Source: Alphaproteobacteria bacterium MarineAlpha5_Bin12 (GTDB lineage Bacteria > Pseudomonadota > Alphaproteobacteria > HIMB59 > GCA-002718135). From it: DNA of 44,914 nt. The stretch is taken from assembly GCA_002937855.1 (NCBI GenBank), contig PTKS01000003.1, forward strand, positions 1-44,914, written 5' to 3'. Under the pieces are notes generated by a model. That model was not told the origin of the DNA. It worked only from the letters and a program-made list of their open reading frames with translations, and made no database searches. Shown piece after piece: positions 15,664-24,497 of the stretch (its first letter is position 1; each line of letters opens with the position of its first letter). Position numbers and translations under genes: made by a program.

Positions 15664-16448
15664 AAAAAAATTATCTAACAATTAAATTACATTTATTGCA
15701 TTTTCTTTTTAATATAAGAATGCACATAGGTGTAATTTTTGCATCTATTGCTTTATCAAATAATTATTTAAAAATTTTAAAAAAAATTATTCAGGATCTT
15801 AAAAATAATGGATATTCTATAATTCCTAATTATTATTCACTTGATGAAATTCAAGACTTAAACAATTTGATAGATAATATTTTAGATCAAAGCACTAATA
15901 AAGAATCAGATAACGATTTTATAGAAAGAGTAGAGGGGCAGATTAAAGTTAAACATATTCAAAATAAATATCTTAAATTGAGAAGATATTCAACTGAAGT
16001 AATTTTTACTTTTCTTTCATTATTTTTTTATGGAAGACCAAAACTTCCTTCTGTACTAACAACTGTAACACATGATGGAAGTTTTAGTCACCCAGCAGTT
16101 CCAGGCAAATGCAATGACCCAATTGCAGGAGAGGCACATGTAGATTATTATTTTCATTATTTAAAAGCAATGATTCTTATAGAGGATATCACTATGGAAA
16201 ATGGTCCAACAGCTATTATGCCTGGATCGTGTAAAAATAAAAAATTATTTCCTACATATGTTAAATTAATGAATGATAAGTCTACAACTGTCTTAGACAA
16301 TAAAGTATATGAAAATTTATTAAAAGAAAATCCCCCAAAATATTTAGTGGGAAAAAAAGGAGATTTAATTTTAATTGACACTTGCAACATTCATTGGGCT
16401 AGTAAGATTAATAAAGGTTTAAGAAAAATTATATGGTTCTATTTTTAA
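15657..16448 (+). CDS. Phytanoyl-CoA dioxygenase-like Fe(II)/2-oxoglutarate oxygenase
   Basis: A 263-residue protein with a PhyH-type jelly-roll. Iron ligands read as H161-x-D163 (EAHVDYY) and H246 (NIHWAS), with R256 (KGLRKI) for 2-oxoglutarate. The segment ENGPTAIMPGSCKN (about 181-194) before the second His is typical of PhyH proteins. The start at 15657 overlaps the preceding stop (ATGGTAA); a further upstream ATG at 15609 lies within the SIS gene and is less likely. An oxidative tailoring step, such as hydroxylation or epimerisation on a sugar or lipid-linked intermediate, is plausible. It is one of three such oxygenases in the window. Confidence 0.82.
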   Translation: MVKKNYLTIKLHLLHFLFNIRMHIGVIFASIALSNNYLKILKKIIQDLKNNGYSIIPNYYSLDEIQDLNNLIDNILDQSTNKESDNDFIERVEGQIKVKHIQNKYLKLRRYSTEVIFTFLSLFFYGRPKLPSVLTTVTHDGSFSHPAVPGKCNDPIAGEAHVDYYFHYLKAMILIEDITMENGPTAIMPGSCKNKKLFPTYVKLMNDKSTTVLDNKVYENLLKENPPKYLVGKKGDLILIDTCNIHWASKINKGLRKIIWFYF

Positions 16449-16463
16449 AATTTATTGAAACTA

Positions 16464-17192
16464 ATGATTGATTTAAATAAATTAAAAATTGAAATTTTTG
16501 CAGATGGAGCTGATTTTGATTCAATGTTAAAATTGAATTCAAATCCACTAATAAAAGGTTTTACAACTAATCCTACTTTAATGAAAAAAGCTGGAGTAAG
16601 TGACTATAAAGATTTTGCTCAAAAAGTTATTAAAGAGATAAATAAGCCAATTTCATTTGAGGTTTTTGCAGATGATTTTGAATCAATGAAACTTCAAGCA
16701 GAAGAAATTGCTTCTTGGGGATCAAATGTTAATGTCAAAATTCCAATAACTAATACAAAGGGTGAAAAATCAACATCTTTAATCAGAGATTTATCAAATC
16801 AGGGTATAAACTGTAATGTTACGGCTATTTTCACTTTAGATCAATTATCAGAAGTTCTAGATCACCTAAATAACAACACACCAGCAATATTATCAATTTT
16901 TGCAGGAAGGATTGCAGATACAGGATTAGATCCCGTACCAATCATGAAAAAGGCAGTAAAACTGACTAATCACAATGAAAAATTTAAAATTTTATGGGCC
17001 AGCCCAAGAGAACTTTTAAATATTTTACACGCTGATGAAGTTGGGTGTCATATCATAACAGTTTCTCATGATATATTAAAAAAAATTGATTTAATTAACA
17101 AAGATTTAACCAAATTTTCTTTAGAAACTGTTTCAATGTTTTATTCCGATGCAAAAAATGCAGGTTATAAAATAAAAATTAATAATAAATAA
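16464..17192 (+). CDS. tal: Transaldolase
   Basis: A 242-residue TIM-barrel enzyme of the short transaldolase/fructose-6-phosphate-aldolase-like group. It has GFTTNPTLM (32-40), the Schiff-base Lys92 in NVNVKIPITN, NCNVTAIFT and ILSIFAGRIADTG. It transfers a dihydroxyacetone unit between sugar phosphates, for example between sedoheptulose-7-P plus glyceraldehyde-3-P and erythrose-4-P plus fructose-6-P. ATG 16464 is chosen; a TTG at 16455 would add three residues. The co-occurrence with a local split transketolase and two SIS isomerases suggests a private supply or rearrangement of higher ketose phosphates. It could also be the organism's only transaldolase, which the window cannot show. Confidence 0.88.
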   Translation: MIDLNKLKIEIFADGADFDSMLKLNSNPLIKGFTTNPTLMKKAGVSDYKDFAQKVIKEINKPISFEVFADDFESMKLQAEEIASWGSNVNVKIPITNTKGEKSTSLIRDLSNQGINCNVTAIFTLDQLSEVLDHLNNNTPAILSIFAGRIADTGLDPVPIMKKAVKLTNHNEKFKILWASPRELLNILHADEVGCHIITVSHDILKKIDLINKDLTKFSLETVSMFYSDAKNAGYKIKINNK

Positions 17193-17203
17193 AGGTATAT
17201 AAA

Positions 17204-18211
17204 ATGGATAACAAAAAAATTTTTATAACTGGTGGAGCGGGTTATTGCGGTAGTAGACTTGTTCCCAGACTTTTAGAACAAGGTTATAAGATTACAGTTT
17301 ATGATATTATGTATTTTGGAGATGATTTTTTACCTAAATCTAATCCAAATTTAAATATTATAGCAGGTGATATTCGTGATATTCAAAAAATTAAAAATGC
17401 TTGTAAAGATCATGATACATTTATCCATTTGGCATGTATTTCAAATGATGCAAGTTTTGTTCTAGATGAAGAATTATCTACAAGTATAAACCTTGACGCA
17501 TTTGAACCAATGGTTATTGCAGTAAAAGAAGCAAAAATAAAAAGATTTATTTATGCATCAACTAGTTCTGTTTATGGTGTTTCAGACAAACCAGATGTGA
17601 AAGAAGATCACCCCTTAGTTCCACTAACATTATATAATGATTATAAAGGAAGATGCGAACCACTTTTAATTAAGCATACTAACGATGACTTTTGTGGAGT
17701 AATTTTTAGACCCGCCACTGTTTGCGGATATGCACCTAGGCAGAGATTAGATGTTTCAGTAAATATATTAACGAATTATGCATATCATAAAAATAAGATT
17801 TCTGTTTTTGGTGGAGACCAACTTAGACCAAACTTACATATAAAAGATTATTGTAATCTGGTTGAATTACTTTTAGTTGCTCCAAAAGATAAAATTCAAA
17901 ATCAAATATTTAATGTTGGATTTCAAAATATGTCTATTTTTGAAATAGCAACTTTAGTTAAAAAAGTAGTAGAAGAAATGTATCCAGAAAAAGGGGCTAT
18001 AGATATAATTAGAACAGAAAGTGATGATAATAGATCATATCATATTAATTCTGATAAAATTAAAAAAATTCTTAATTTTTCTCCTCAAAATACAATTGAA
18101 GATGCGGTAAAAGAATTATGTGAAGCTTTTCAAAAAAATTTAATACCTGATAGTTTTGATAAAGATATATATTTCAATGTTAAAAGATTAAAAAAATTAA
18201 ATGCAAAATGA
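17204..18211 (+). CDS. NAD-dependent sugar epimerase/dehydratase (SDR)
   Basis: A 335-residue extended SDR. The Rossmann motif is GGAGYCG (10-16), the strand-5/active-site segment is YASTSSVYG (117-125), and the catalytic pair is Y144-x3-K148 (YNDYK). The substrate-binding region contains FRPATVCGYAPRQRLDVSVN and LRPNLHIKDY. This subgroup frequently stands beside PfkB/SIS/transketolase sugar genes and is annotated generally as NAD-dependent epimerase. An AAAGG sits 8-9 nt upstream of the ATG. It overlaps the following SDR by 4 bp, so two successive oxidation/epimerisation steps on one NDP-sugar are plausible. The exact reaction is unknown. Confidence 0.86.
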   Translation: MDNKKIFITGGAGYCGSRLVPRLLEQGYKITVYDIMYFGDDFLPKSNPNLNIIAGDIRDIQKIKNACKDHDTFIHLACISNDASFVLDEELSTSINLDAFEPMVIAVKEAKIKRFIYASTSSVYGVSDKPDVKEDHPLVPLTLYNDYKGRCEPLLIKHTNDDFCGVIFRPATVCGYAPRQRLDVSVNILTNYAYHKNKISVFGGDQLRPNLHIKDYCNLVELLLVAPKDKIQNQIFNVGFQNMSIFEIATLVKKVVEEMYPEKGAIDIIRTESDDNRSYHINSDKIKKILNFSPQNTIEDAVKELCEAFQKNLIPDSFDKDIYFNVKRLKKLNAK

Positions 18212-19203
18212 AAAAAAATAAATTAGTAGCAGTTGTGACAGGGGGAGCAGGATTCATTGGGAGTCATATGGTTGATCTATTAATCAAAAAAGGTTTCGAA
18301 GTTAGAATAATAGATAACCTATCTGGAGGACATGAAAAAAATATTAGTCATTTAAAAAATGAAAAAAAACTAAAATTTGAAAAAATGGATATTTGCAATA
18401 TTAAAAATAATAATAAAACTTTTAAAGATGTAAAATATGTTTTCCATTTTGCTGGAATTGGAGATATCGTACCCTCTATTGAAAGACCCTCGAAATATTT
18501 ATTAACAAATGTCCAAGGCACAGTAAATGTTCTGGAAGCATCAAGATATCAAAATGTTAAAAAATTAGTTTATGCAGCTTCGTCCTCATGTTATGGTCTT
18601 GCAACAACTCCAACAAGAGAAACTCACCCTATTTCTCCTCAATATCCATACGCACTAAGCAAATATATGGGTGAACAAGCAGTTTTACATTGGCATAAAG
18701 TATACAAATTATCTGCTGACTCTATTCGGATATTTAATGCCTATGGACCTAGAGTTAGAACCACAGGTGCTTATGGTGCTGTTTTTGGTGTATTTTTAAA
18801 GCAACGACTTGAAAAAAAGGCTTTGACTGTTGTCGGAAATGGAAGACAAAAAAGAGATTTTATTTATGTTACTGATGTTGCGGAATCTTTTTTTCATGTT
18901 GCTAAGACTAATACGAGTGGACAAATATATAATGTAGGAGCTGGCAATCCTCAAAGTATCAATAAACTAGTTAAGATTATAGGTGGAGAAGTATTGCACT
19001 TACCAAAAAGACCCGGTGAACCGGATTGTACTTGGGCAGACATAAGTAAAATTAAAAGACTCACTAGTTGGAGACCAAAAATAAAATTTGAAGACGGTGT
19101 TGCAAATATGATTGCAGAAATTGAAAATTGGAAAGATGCTCCTCTTTGGAATAAAAAAAATATTAGAGAAGCTACAAAAACTTGGTTTAAATATATATCA
19201 TAA
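18208..19203 (+). CDS. NAD-dependent epimerase, GalE/WbpP-like SDR
   Basis: A 331-residue extended SDR. It shows GGAGFIGSH (12-20), IIDNLSGGHEKN (34-45) typical of GalE-like NDP-hexose 4-epimerases, AASSSCYG (123-130) and the pair Y148-x3-K152 (YALSKYMGE). The C-terminal half includes FNAYGPRVR and GNGRQKRDFIYVTDVAE, typical of the same group. It would interconvert C4 epimers of a nucleotide sugar in the cytosol. It is translationally coupled to the previous SDR (ATGA). The donor nucleotide and sugar are not decidable from sequence. Confidence 0.87.
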   Translation: MKKNKLVAVVTGGAGFIGSHMVDLLIKKGFEVRIIDNLSGGHEKNISHLKNEKKLKFEKMDICNIKNNNKTFKDVKYVFHFAGIGDIVPSIERPSKYLLTNVQGTVNVLEASRYQNVKKLVYAASSSCYGLATTPTRETHPISPQYPYALSKYMGEQAVLHWHKVYKLSADSIRIFNAYGPRVRTTGAYGAVFGVFLKQRLEKKALTVVGNGRQKRDFIYVTDVAESFFHVAKTNTSGQIYNVGAGNPQSINKLVKIIGGEVLHLPKRPGEPDCTWADISKIKRLTSWRPKIKFEDGVANMIAEIENWKDAPLWNKKNIREATKTWFKYIS

Positions 19204-19229
19204 TTTTTTGATATAGAGCAGTTAACAAA

Positions 19230-19826
19230 ATGTTAAATATAATCAAATTTTTACTTTTTAATCCATTTATAGAATTAATTATATGGATTGATTATTTTAT
19301 TAATTTCATTCCAGGAAAAATAGGAAAAATTATAAGAATATTATGGTTCAGTATTAGATTTAAAAAAATTTTAAAAGTTATAATAGACACAAATTGTGAA
19401 TTTAAAGGATTGAAAAATATATTTTTTGCCAATGGTGTTGGAATTTCAAAAAATTGCAGTTTTTATGCAGAACAAGGAAATATATATGTTAGCGAAGGTA
19501 CGGCATTTAATTCAGGCTGTCATATAAATGCGTCTATTGGAGGGGCTATCAAAATTGGAAAAAAATGTCCAATTGGCCCGAATGTTGTTATGCGTACCGC
19601 ATCTCACAATTATGAAAAAGTAGATAAATTTATCCAAGATCAAGGCCACAAGTATGCTGATATTAATATTGCAGATAATTGTTGGATTGCAGCAAATGTG
19701 ATAATAGTTGGAGGAGTCAATATTGGATCCGGGTCGGTAATAGGGGCAAATTCAGTAGTTACTAAAAATATTCCCTCTAACAGTGTGGCAGTAGGAATAC
19801 CAGCTGAAGTTATCAAGAATAGATAA
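19230..19826 (+). CDS. Hexapeptide-repeat acyltransferase (LbH fold)
   Basis: A 198-residue protein with an N-terminal hydrophobic stretch (about 1-45) followed by left-handed beta-helix repeats (about 65-190) built on I/V-G-x4 units, for example IKIGKKCPIGPNVVMRTASH and IADNCWIAANVIIVGGVNIG. The His in RTASHNYE is the usual catalytic base, and VAVGIPAEVIKN closes the domain as in CatB/WcaF/NodL-type O-acetyltransferases. It would acetylate a sugar hydroxyl or amine using acetyl-CoA. The hydrophobic N-terminus suggests membrane association. It lies between an SDR and the second kinase/nucleotidyltransferase. Acceptor unknown. Confidence 0.86.
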   Translation: MLNIIKFLLFNPFIELIIWIDYFINFIPGKIGKIIRILWFSIRFKKILKVIIDTNCEFKGLKNIFFANGVGISKNCSFYAEQGNIYVSEGTAFNSGCHINASIGGAIKIGKKCPIGPNVVMRTASHNYEKVDKFIQDQGHKYADINIADNCWIAANVIIVGGVNIGSGSVIGANSVVTKNIPSNSVAVGIPAEVIKNR

Positions 19827-19858
19827 TATGAATAATAAAATTAACTTTTTTCTATAAA

Positions 19859-21406
19859 ATGACAACTGAATTTTTTGAAAAATATAGATATAAAATTAAA
19901 ACTAAAAAAGAATTAATTAATATTATTGGTAAAATTCCAAGATCTAAAAAAGTGATTCTTTGTCACGGAGTATTTGATGTTGTTCATCCAGGACATATAA
20001 GACATTTAGCTTACGCAAAAACAAAAGCTAAGATTTTAATTGTAAGTATAACTGCAGATAAGCATATCAAAAAAGGCATTTATAGACCACATATACCAGA
20101 AAATTTGCGAGCTCTAAATTTAGCAGCTTTTGAAATGGTAGATTATGTTTTGGTTGATGAAAATTCTACACCACTAAAAAATTTAAAACATATTAAGCCA
20201 GATTATTTTGCAAAGGGTTTTGAATATACCTCTAGTGGACTACCTGCTGCCACGCTAGAAGAATCTGAAATAGTAGAGTCGTATGGAGGGGAGATGATTT
20301 TTACACCAGGTGATATTATTTATTCATCTTCTGGTTTGCTTAATTTATCTTTACCTCATTTACAATTAGAAAAATTATTATTATTGATGAAGCACAATAA
20401 TATTGATTTTAAATTATTAAAAAATACCTTGAATAAATTTTCTAAATTTAAAGTTCATGTTTTAGGAGATACAATAGTTGATACCTATACAAGAACAAGT
20501 TTAATTGGAGGCCAAACTAAAACACCTACTTTTAGTGTATTGTATCAAAATGAAGAAAATTATGTGGGTGGAGCAGGCATTGTAGCCCAGCATTTAAAAG
20601 CTGCTGGAGCAGATGTTACATTTTCAACAATACTTGGGAATGATAATTTAAAAGAATTAGTAATATCAGTTTTAAAAAAAGCAGGAATAAAAATTAATGC
20701 TATAATTGACCCTACAAGACCTACTACAAATAAAAACGTAATTATAGCATCAGAATATAGATTGCTAAAATTAGATAAATTAGATAACAGGGCAATTTCT
20801 GAAGAAATTCAGGAAAAGCTTTTTTCAATCATTAAAAATTCAAAATCAGATGCGCAAGTATTTAGTGATTTTAGACATGGAATTTTTAACGCATTAAGTA
20901 TTAATAATCTTATAAAAGCTATTAATAACAAAGCTTTTAAAGTTGCAGATAGCCAAGTCGCAACTAGATGGGGTAATATTACAGAATTTAAAAAATTTGA
21001 TCTAATTACTCCAAATGAGAGGGAAGCAAGATTTGCTATAGCAGATCAAGATTCTACAGTTGGTAAACTTTCAGGGTTAATATTGAATGCTTCAAAATGC
21101 AAAAATTTAATTCTTAAACTTGGAGATAGAGGTGTATTTTGCGCAACTTCAAATAGAAATGAAAAAAGTTCATATTTTTCTATTGATAGTTTTGTAAATA
21201 ATATTGTTGATCCTGTTGGAGCTGGAGACGCTCTTTTAGCTTATTCAACTCTTTCTATGTTATCAACAAAATCTCTTGTAATATCTAGTATTATTGGATC
21301 TATAGCTGCTGCCTGTGAGTGTGAACATGATGGAAATATTCCAGTAAAACCCGAGAATATAATTGAAAAAATTAATTATTTAGAAAAACAAACTAATTAT
21401 AAATAA
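19859..21406 (+). CDS. Second bifunctional nucleotidyltransferase / PfkB kinase (reversed HldE order)
   Basis: A 515-residue paralogue of the protein at 7367 with the same reversed order. The nucleotidyltransferase domain (about 25-180) has CHGVFDVVHPGH (HPGH at 43-46). The PfkB domain (about 195-515) has GGAGIVAQHL and GAGD (454-457, Asp457 catalytic). It lacks close identity to the first copy, so the two likely handle different sugars rather than being a recent duplication. Flanking genes (acetyltransferase before, Gfo/Idh after) differ from those of the first copy. It may work with the SIS protein at 15076. Substrates are inferred from HldE chemistry only. Confidence 0.86.
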   Translation: MTTEFFEKYRYKIKTKKELINIIGKIPRSKKVILCHGVFDVVHPGHIRHLAYAKTKAKILIVSITADKHIKKGIYRPHIPENLRALNLAAFEMVDYVLVDENSTPLKNLKHIKPDYFAKGFEYTSSGLPAATLEESEIVESYGGEMIFTPGDIIYSSSGLLNLSLPHLQLEKLLLLMKHNNIDFKLLKNTLNKFSKFKVHVLGDTIVDTYTRTSLIGGQTKTPTFSVLYQNEENYVGGAGIVAQHLKAAGADVTFSTILGNDNLKELVISVLKKAGIKINAIIDPTRPTTNKNVIIASEYRLLKLDKLDNRAISEEIQEKLFSIIKNSKSDAQVFSDFRHGIFNALSINNLIKAINNKAFKVADSQVATRWGNITEFKKFDLITPNEREARFAIADQDSTVGKLSGLILNASKCKNLILKLGDRGVFCATSNRNEKSSYFSIDSFVNNIVDPVGAGDALLAYSTLSMLSTKSLVISSIIGSIAAACECEHDGNIPVKPENIIEKINYLEKQTNYK

Positions 21407-21409
21407 CTT

Positions 21410-22327
21410 ATGAAAATTGTTATAGCTGGCTTAGGTGTACAAGGCAAAAAAAGGTTAAATTATTTGATTAACGATCAAGTTATTACTGTAGATCCATATA
21501 ATGATGATTCAAATTACTCTTCTTTAAAAGAAGTACCTCTAAAATTATATAATGCAGTATTTATTTGTACTCCGGACAATACAAAATATGAACTAATTTT
21601 ATATTGTTTAAAAAATAAAAAACATGTTTTAGTAGAAAAACCTCTTTTATTTAGAGATATAAAAAAAATTAAATATTTAGAATTTTTAGCAAAAAAAAAT
21701 AAAGTTGTTTTATATACTGCTTACAATCATAGATTTGAATCAAGTTTTATTAAAATGAAAAAAATAATCAATTCAAAAAAATTAGGAAAAATTTACTCAT
21801 GTAGAATTTTTTATGGAAACGGTACTGCAAAATTAGTAAATGCTAGTTCTTGGAAAAATAAAGGTCTTGGTGTGTTACCGGACTTAGGTTCACATTTATT
21901 AGACACATGTAATTTTTGGTTTGGAAAAAATATAGGTAATTTTAAAATAATATCAGCAAACAAATTTGAAAATAAATCTTATGACCATGCTGTAATTGTA
22001 AATAAAAAATCAAAATTAAGAATAGAACTAGAAATGACATTATGTATGTGGAAAAATTATTTTTCTTGTGATATATTGGCTGAAAAAGGATCTGCTCATA
22101 TAGAATCTTTATCTAAATGGAGTTCCAGTAAGTTTATTTTTAGAAAAAGAATATTGCCTTCAGGAGTACCAAAAGAAAAAAAATTAGTTTTTAAAAAAGG
22201 CGATCCTACATGGAAAATGGAACATAAATATTTTAAATCATTAATTAAAATGAATAAAAAAACAAATTTATCAAATGATATATGGATAAATTCATGTTTG
22301 AATAATTTAAAAACCTTACATAATTGA
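21410..22327 (+). CDS. Gfo/Idh/MocA-family oxidoreductase
   Basis: A 305-residue NAD(P)-dependent oxidoreductase. The Rossmann motif is GLGVQGKKR (7-15), followed by the family signature VEKP (75-78) with catalytic Lys77 and a DLGSHLLDTCNFWFG segment carrying the usual D-x2-H-x3-D catalytic pattern. The protein is shorter than typical members (330-370). It would oxidise a sugar hydroxyl at C3 or reduce a keto sugar, often the first step before aminotransfer by DegT-type enzymes such as those at 28529-32707. It is followed directly by the degenerate dehydrogenase at 22345. Substrate unknown. Confidence 0.85.
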   Translation: MKIVIAGLGVQGKKRLNYLINDQVITVDPYNDDSNYSSLKEVPLKLYNAVFICTPDNTKYELILYCLKNKKHVLVEKPLLFRDIKKIKYLEFLAKKNKVVLYTAYNHRFESSFIKMKKIINSKKLGKIYSCRIFYGNGTAKLVNASSWKNKGLGVLPDLGSHLLDTCNFWFGKNIGNFKIISANKFENKSYDHAVIVNKKSKLRIELEMTLCMWKNYFSCDILAEKGSAHIESLSKWSSSKFIFRKRILPSGVPKEKKLVFKKGDPTWKMEHKYFKSLIKMNKKTNLSNDIWINSCLNNLKTLHN

Positions 22328-22344
22328 AAAAAATACCAAAAAAT

Positions 22345-23604
22345 ATGACAATAGGATTTATTGGCCTTTCACACTTAGGATTAGTATCTTCTATTTCAGC
22401 TTCAGAAAAAGGTTTTAATATAATAGGTTATGACGATAAATCTGAATTAATTGTAAAGTTAAACAAAGGAATTACTGAATTAGAAGAACCAAATCTAATT
22501 AAAATAAAAAATAAAAATAAAAGAAGAATTAAATTCACCAATGATCCAAAAAATCTCAATAAATGTGATTTAGTTTATTTTTCTAAAGATATTAAAACAA
22601 ATAAAAAAAATGTTAGTGATTTTAAAAGTATAAATTCTTTAATCAATAAAGTAAAAAAACATTTAAATAAAAGATCAACTTTAATTATGCTAAGTCAAAT
22701 TACACCCGGATTTACAAGAAAAATTAAATGGCCAAAAGATAAACTTTATTATCAAGTAGAAACTCTAATTTTTGGAAAAGCTATTAAAAGATCATTAAGC
22801 CCAGAAAGGATAATTGTAGGTAAAGCAAATGAAGCAGTAAAGATTAATCTTAAATATATGAAATTTTTGAAAAAATTTAATTGCCCTATTTTAACAATGA
22901 ATTATGAAAGTGCAGAATTAACAAAAATAGCTATTAACCTTTTTTTAATTTCATCTATTGTTACATCAAATAAACTCTCAGAAATAAGTTCAAATTTAGG
23001 AGCAAATTATAACAAAATTAAATCAGCTTTAAAATTAGATAAACGAATTGGAAGATTTGCATATTTAAATCCAGGTTTAGGTATTGCTGGAGGTAATTTA
23101 GAGAGAGATTTAATAAACATCATAAAAATATCTAAAAAACATCATATTGATAAAAAATTATTTGATTCATGGAATGATAATTCTAACTTTATGAAAGAGT
23201 GGGCGTATAGAAAATTTAAAAGAGTAAATAAAAAAAATATTATTAAAAAAATATCAATCTTAGGAATAACTTACAAAGAAAATACTAATTCAATAAAAAA
23301 TTCCCCTGCAATTGAATTAATAACTAAACTTAGAAAATATAAAGTTAATATTTATGACCCAGTAGTGAAAATAAACTTTACCAAAAAAAATTTGATAAAT
23401 AAAAATTCAATTTCAGAATGTTTAAAAGATTTTGATGTTTTATTTATTATGACTCCATGGAAAAAATTTAAGAATTATAACTTTAAAAAGATACTTAAAA
23501 AAATGAAATCAGTTAATATAATTGATCCTTATGGCGTTATAAATGATGATAATTTAACCCATAAAAATTTGAATTATTATTCGATAACCAAAACTATCAA
23601 CTAG
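22345..23604 (+). CDS. UDP-glucose/GDP-mannose dehydrogenase-like protein lacking the catalytic Cys
   Basis: A 419-residue member of the UDP-sugar dehydrogenase superfamily. The N-terminal Rossmann segment is MTIGFIGLSHLGL, the central helix shows ESAELTKIAINLF with the conserved Lys and Asn, and the C-terminal domain contains ISILGITYKENTNSIKNSPA. The catalytic motif GxGGSCFPKD is replaced by GIAGGNLERD (246-255), with Asn251 where the nucleophilic Cys belongs. Four-electron oxidation to a uronic acid is therefore unlikely. It may be a two-electron dehydrogenase, a binding protein or inactive. The ATG at 22345 places the GxGxxG motif at the N-terminus; a TTG at 22324 overlapping the previous stop is the alternative. 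Confidence 0.8.
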   Translation: MTIGFIGLSHLGLVSSISASEKGFNIIGYDDKSELIVKLNKGITELEEPNLIKIKNKNKRRIKFTNDPKNLNKCDLVYFSKDIKTNKKNVSDFKSINSLINKVKKHLNKRSTLIMLSQITPGFTRKIKWPKDKLYYQVETLIFGKAIKRSLSPERIIVGKANEAVKINLKYMKFLKKFNCPILTMNYESAELTKIAINLFLISSIVTSNKLSEISSNLGANYNKIKSALKLDKRIGRFAYLNPGLGIAGGNLERDLINIIKISKKHHIDKKLFDSWNDNSNFMKEWAYRKFKRVNKKNIIKKISILGITYKENTNSIKNSPAIELITKLRKYKVNIYDPVVKINFTKKNLINKNSISECLKDFDVLFIMTPWKKFKNYNFKKILKKMKSVNIIDPYGVINDDNLTHKNLNYYSITKTIN

Positions 23605-24479
23605 TGTTAAAGCATTTAAATAAAAATAAAAAAATTCCAAAAAGGGTCCTTATTTTAGGTTCTAATGGATTTGTATCTAGTTCAGTTCAAAAAAGATTAA
23701 TCAATTTAAAAATAAAAGTAATTGGTTTAACTAGAAAAAAAATTGATTTATCTCAAAAAAAATCTCAGGAAATTTTATCAAAAATTATAAATCATAATGA
23801 TACAATTCTTTTTGTAGCTGCAAAAGCTCCAGTTAAAAATGAAAAGATGCTAATAAAAAATTTACAAATTGCTTTAAATATATGTGAAGTTATCAAAAAC
23901 AAGAAAATTAAACATTTTATTTATCTTAGTTCAGATGCTGTCTATGCTGATTCAAAAAAGAAGTTAAATGAAAATTCAAAAACAATTCCTGAATCACTTC
24001 ATGGAATCATGCATCTAACACGAGAAATTATGTTATCTCAAATTAAAAATCTACCACTATGCATTGTTAGACCAACTTTGATATTTGGCGCTAATGATCC
24101 TCATAATGGTTATGGACCTAATAGATTTGTAAGATTGGCAAAACAAAATAAAAACATTAACTTATTTGGCAATGGAGAAGAAAAAAGAGACCATGTATGG
24201 ATAGAAGATGTATCAAATATTATATGTCATATTATTTTACGAAAAAGCGTTGGAAAAATAAATATTGCTTCTGGCAAAGTTTATTCTTTTTATAAATTAG
24301 CTAAAATGATAAACTTAATTTCCAAAAGTTCTTCAAAAATATTACCCAACCCTAGAATTGGGCCTATGCCACATAATGGTTATAGACCTTTTAATATAAA
24401 TAATTTAAAGAAATCATTTCCTAATATAAAAATTTCTTTTTTTGAAAAAATACTTTCAAAAATAATTAAGGATTATTAA
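23604..24479 (+). CDS. Extended SDR with altered catalytic pair
   Basis: A 291-residue SDR of the NAD-dependent epimerase type. It begins at GTG 23604, overlapping the previous TAG by one base. The nucleotide-binding region is VLILGSNGFVSSS (15-27), and YLSSDAVYAD (107-116) holds the conserved Ser. The region that should read YGxxK is SLHGIMHLTRE (131-141), putting His at both the Tyr (133) and Lys (137) positions. The fold otherwise continues normally (RPTLIFGANDPHNGYGPNRF). Classical proton transfer is therefore unlikely unless chemistry has shifted. It may be a partner of the equally altered dehydrogenase before it. Confidence 0.8.
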   Translation: MLKHLNKNKKIPKRVLILGSNGFVSSSVQKRLINLKIKVIGLTRKKIDLSQKKSQEILSKIINHNDTILFVAAKAPVKNEKMLIKNLQIALNICEVIKNKKIKHFIYLSSDAVYADSKKKLNENSKTIPESLHGIMHLTREIMLSQIKNLPLCIVRPTLIFGANDPHNGYGPNRFVRLAKQNKNINLFGNGEEKRDHVWIEDVSNIICHIILRKSVGKINIASGKVYSFYKLAKMINLISKSSSKILPNPRIGPMPHNGYRPFNINNLKKSFPNIKISFFEKILSKIIKDY

Positions 24480-24497
24480 TCTTTTAACTTACAACAG

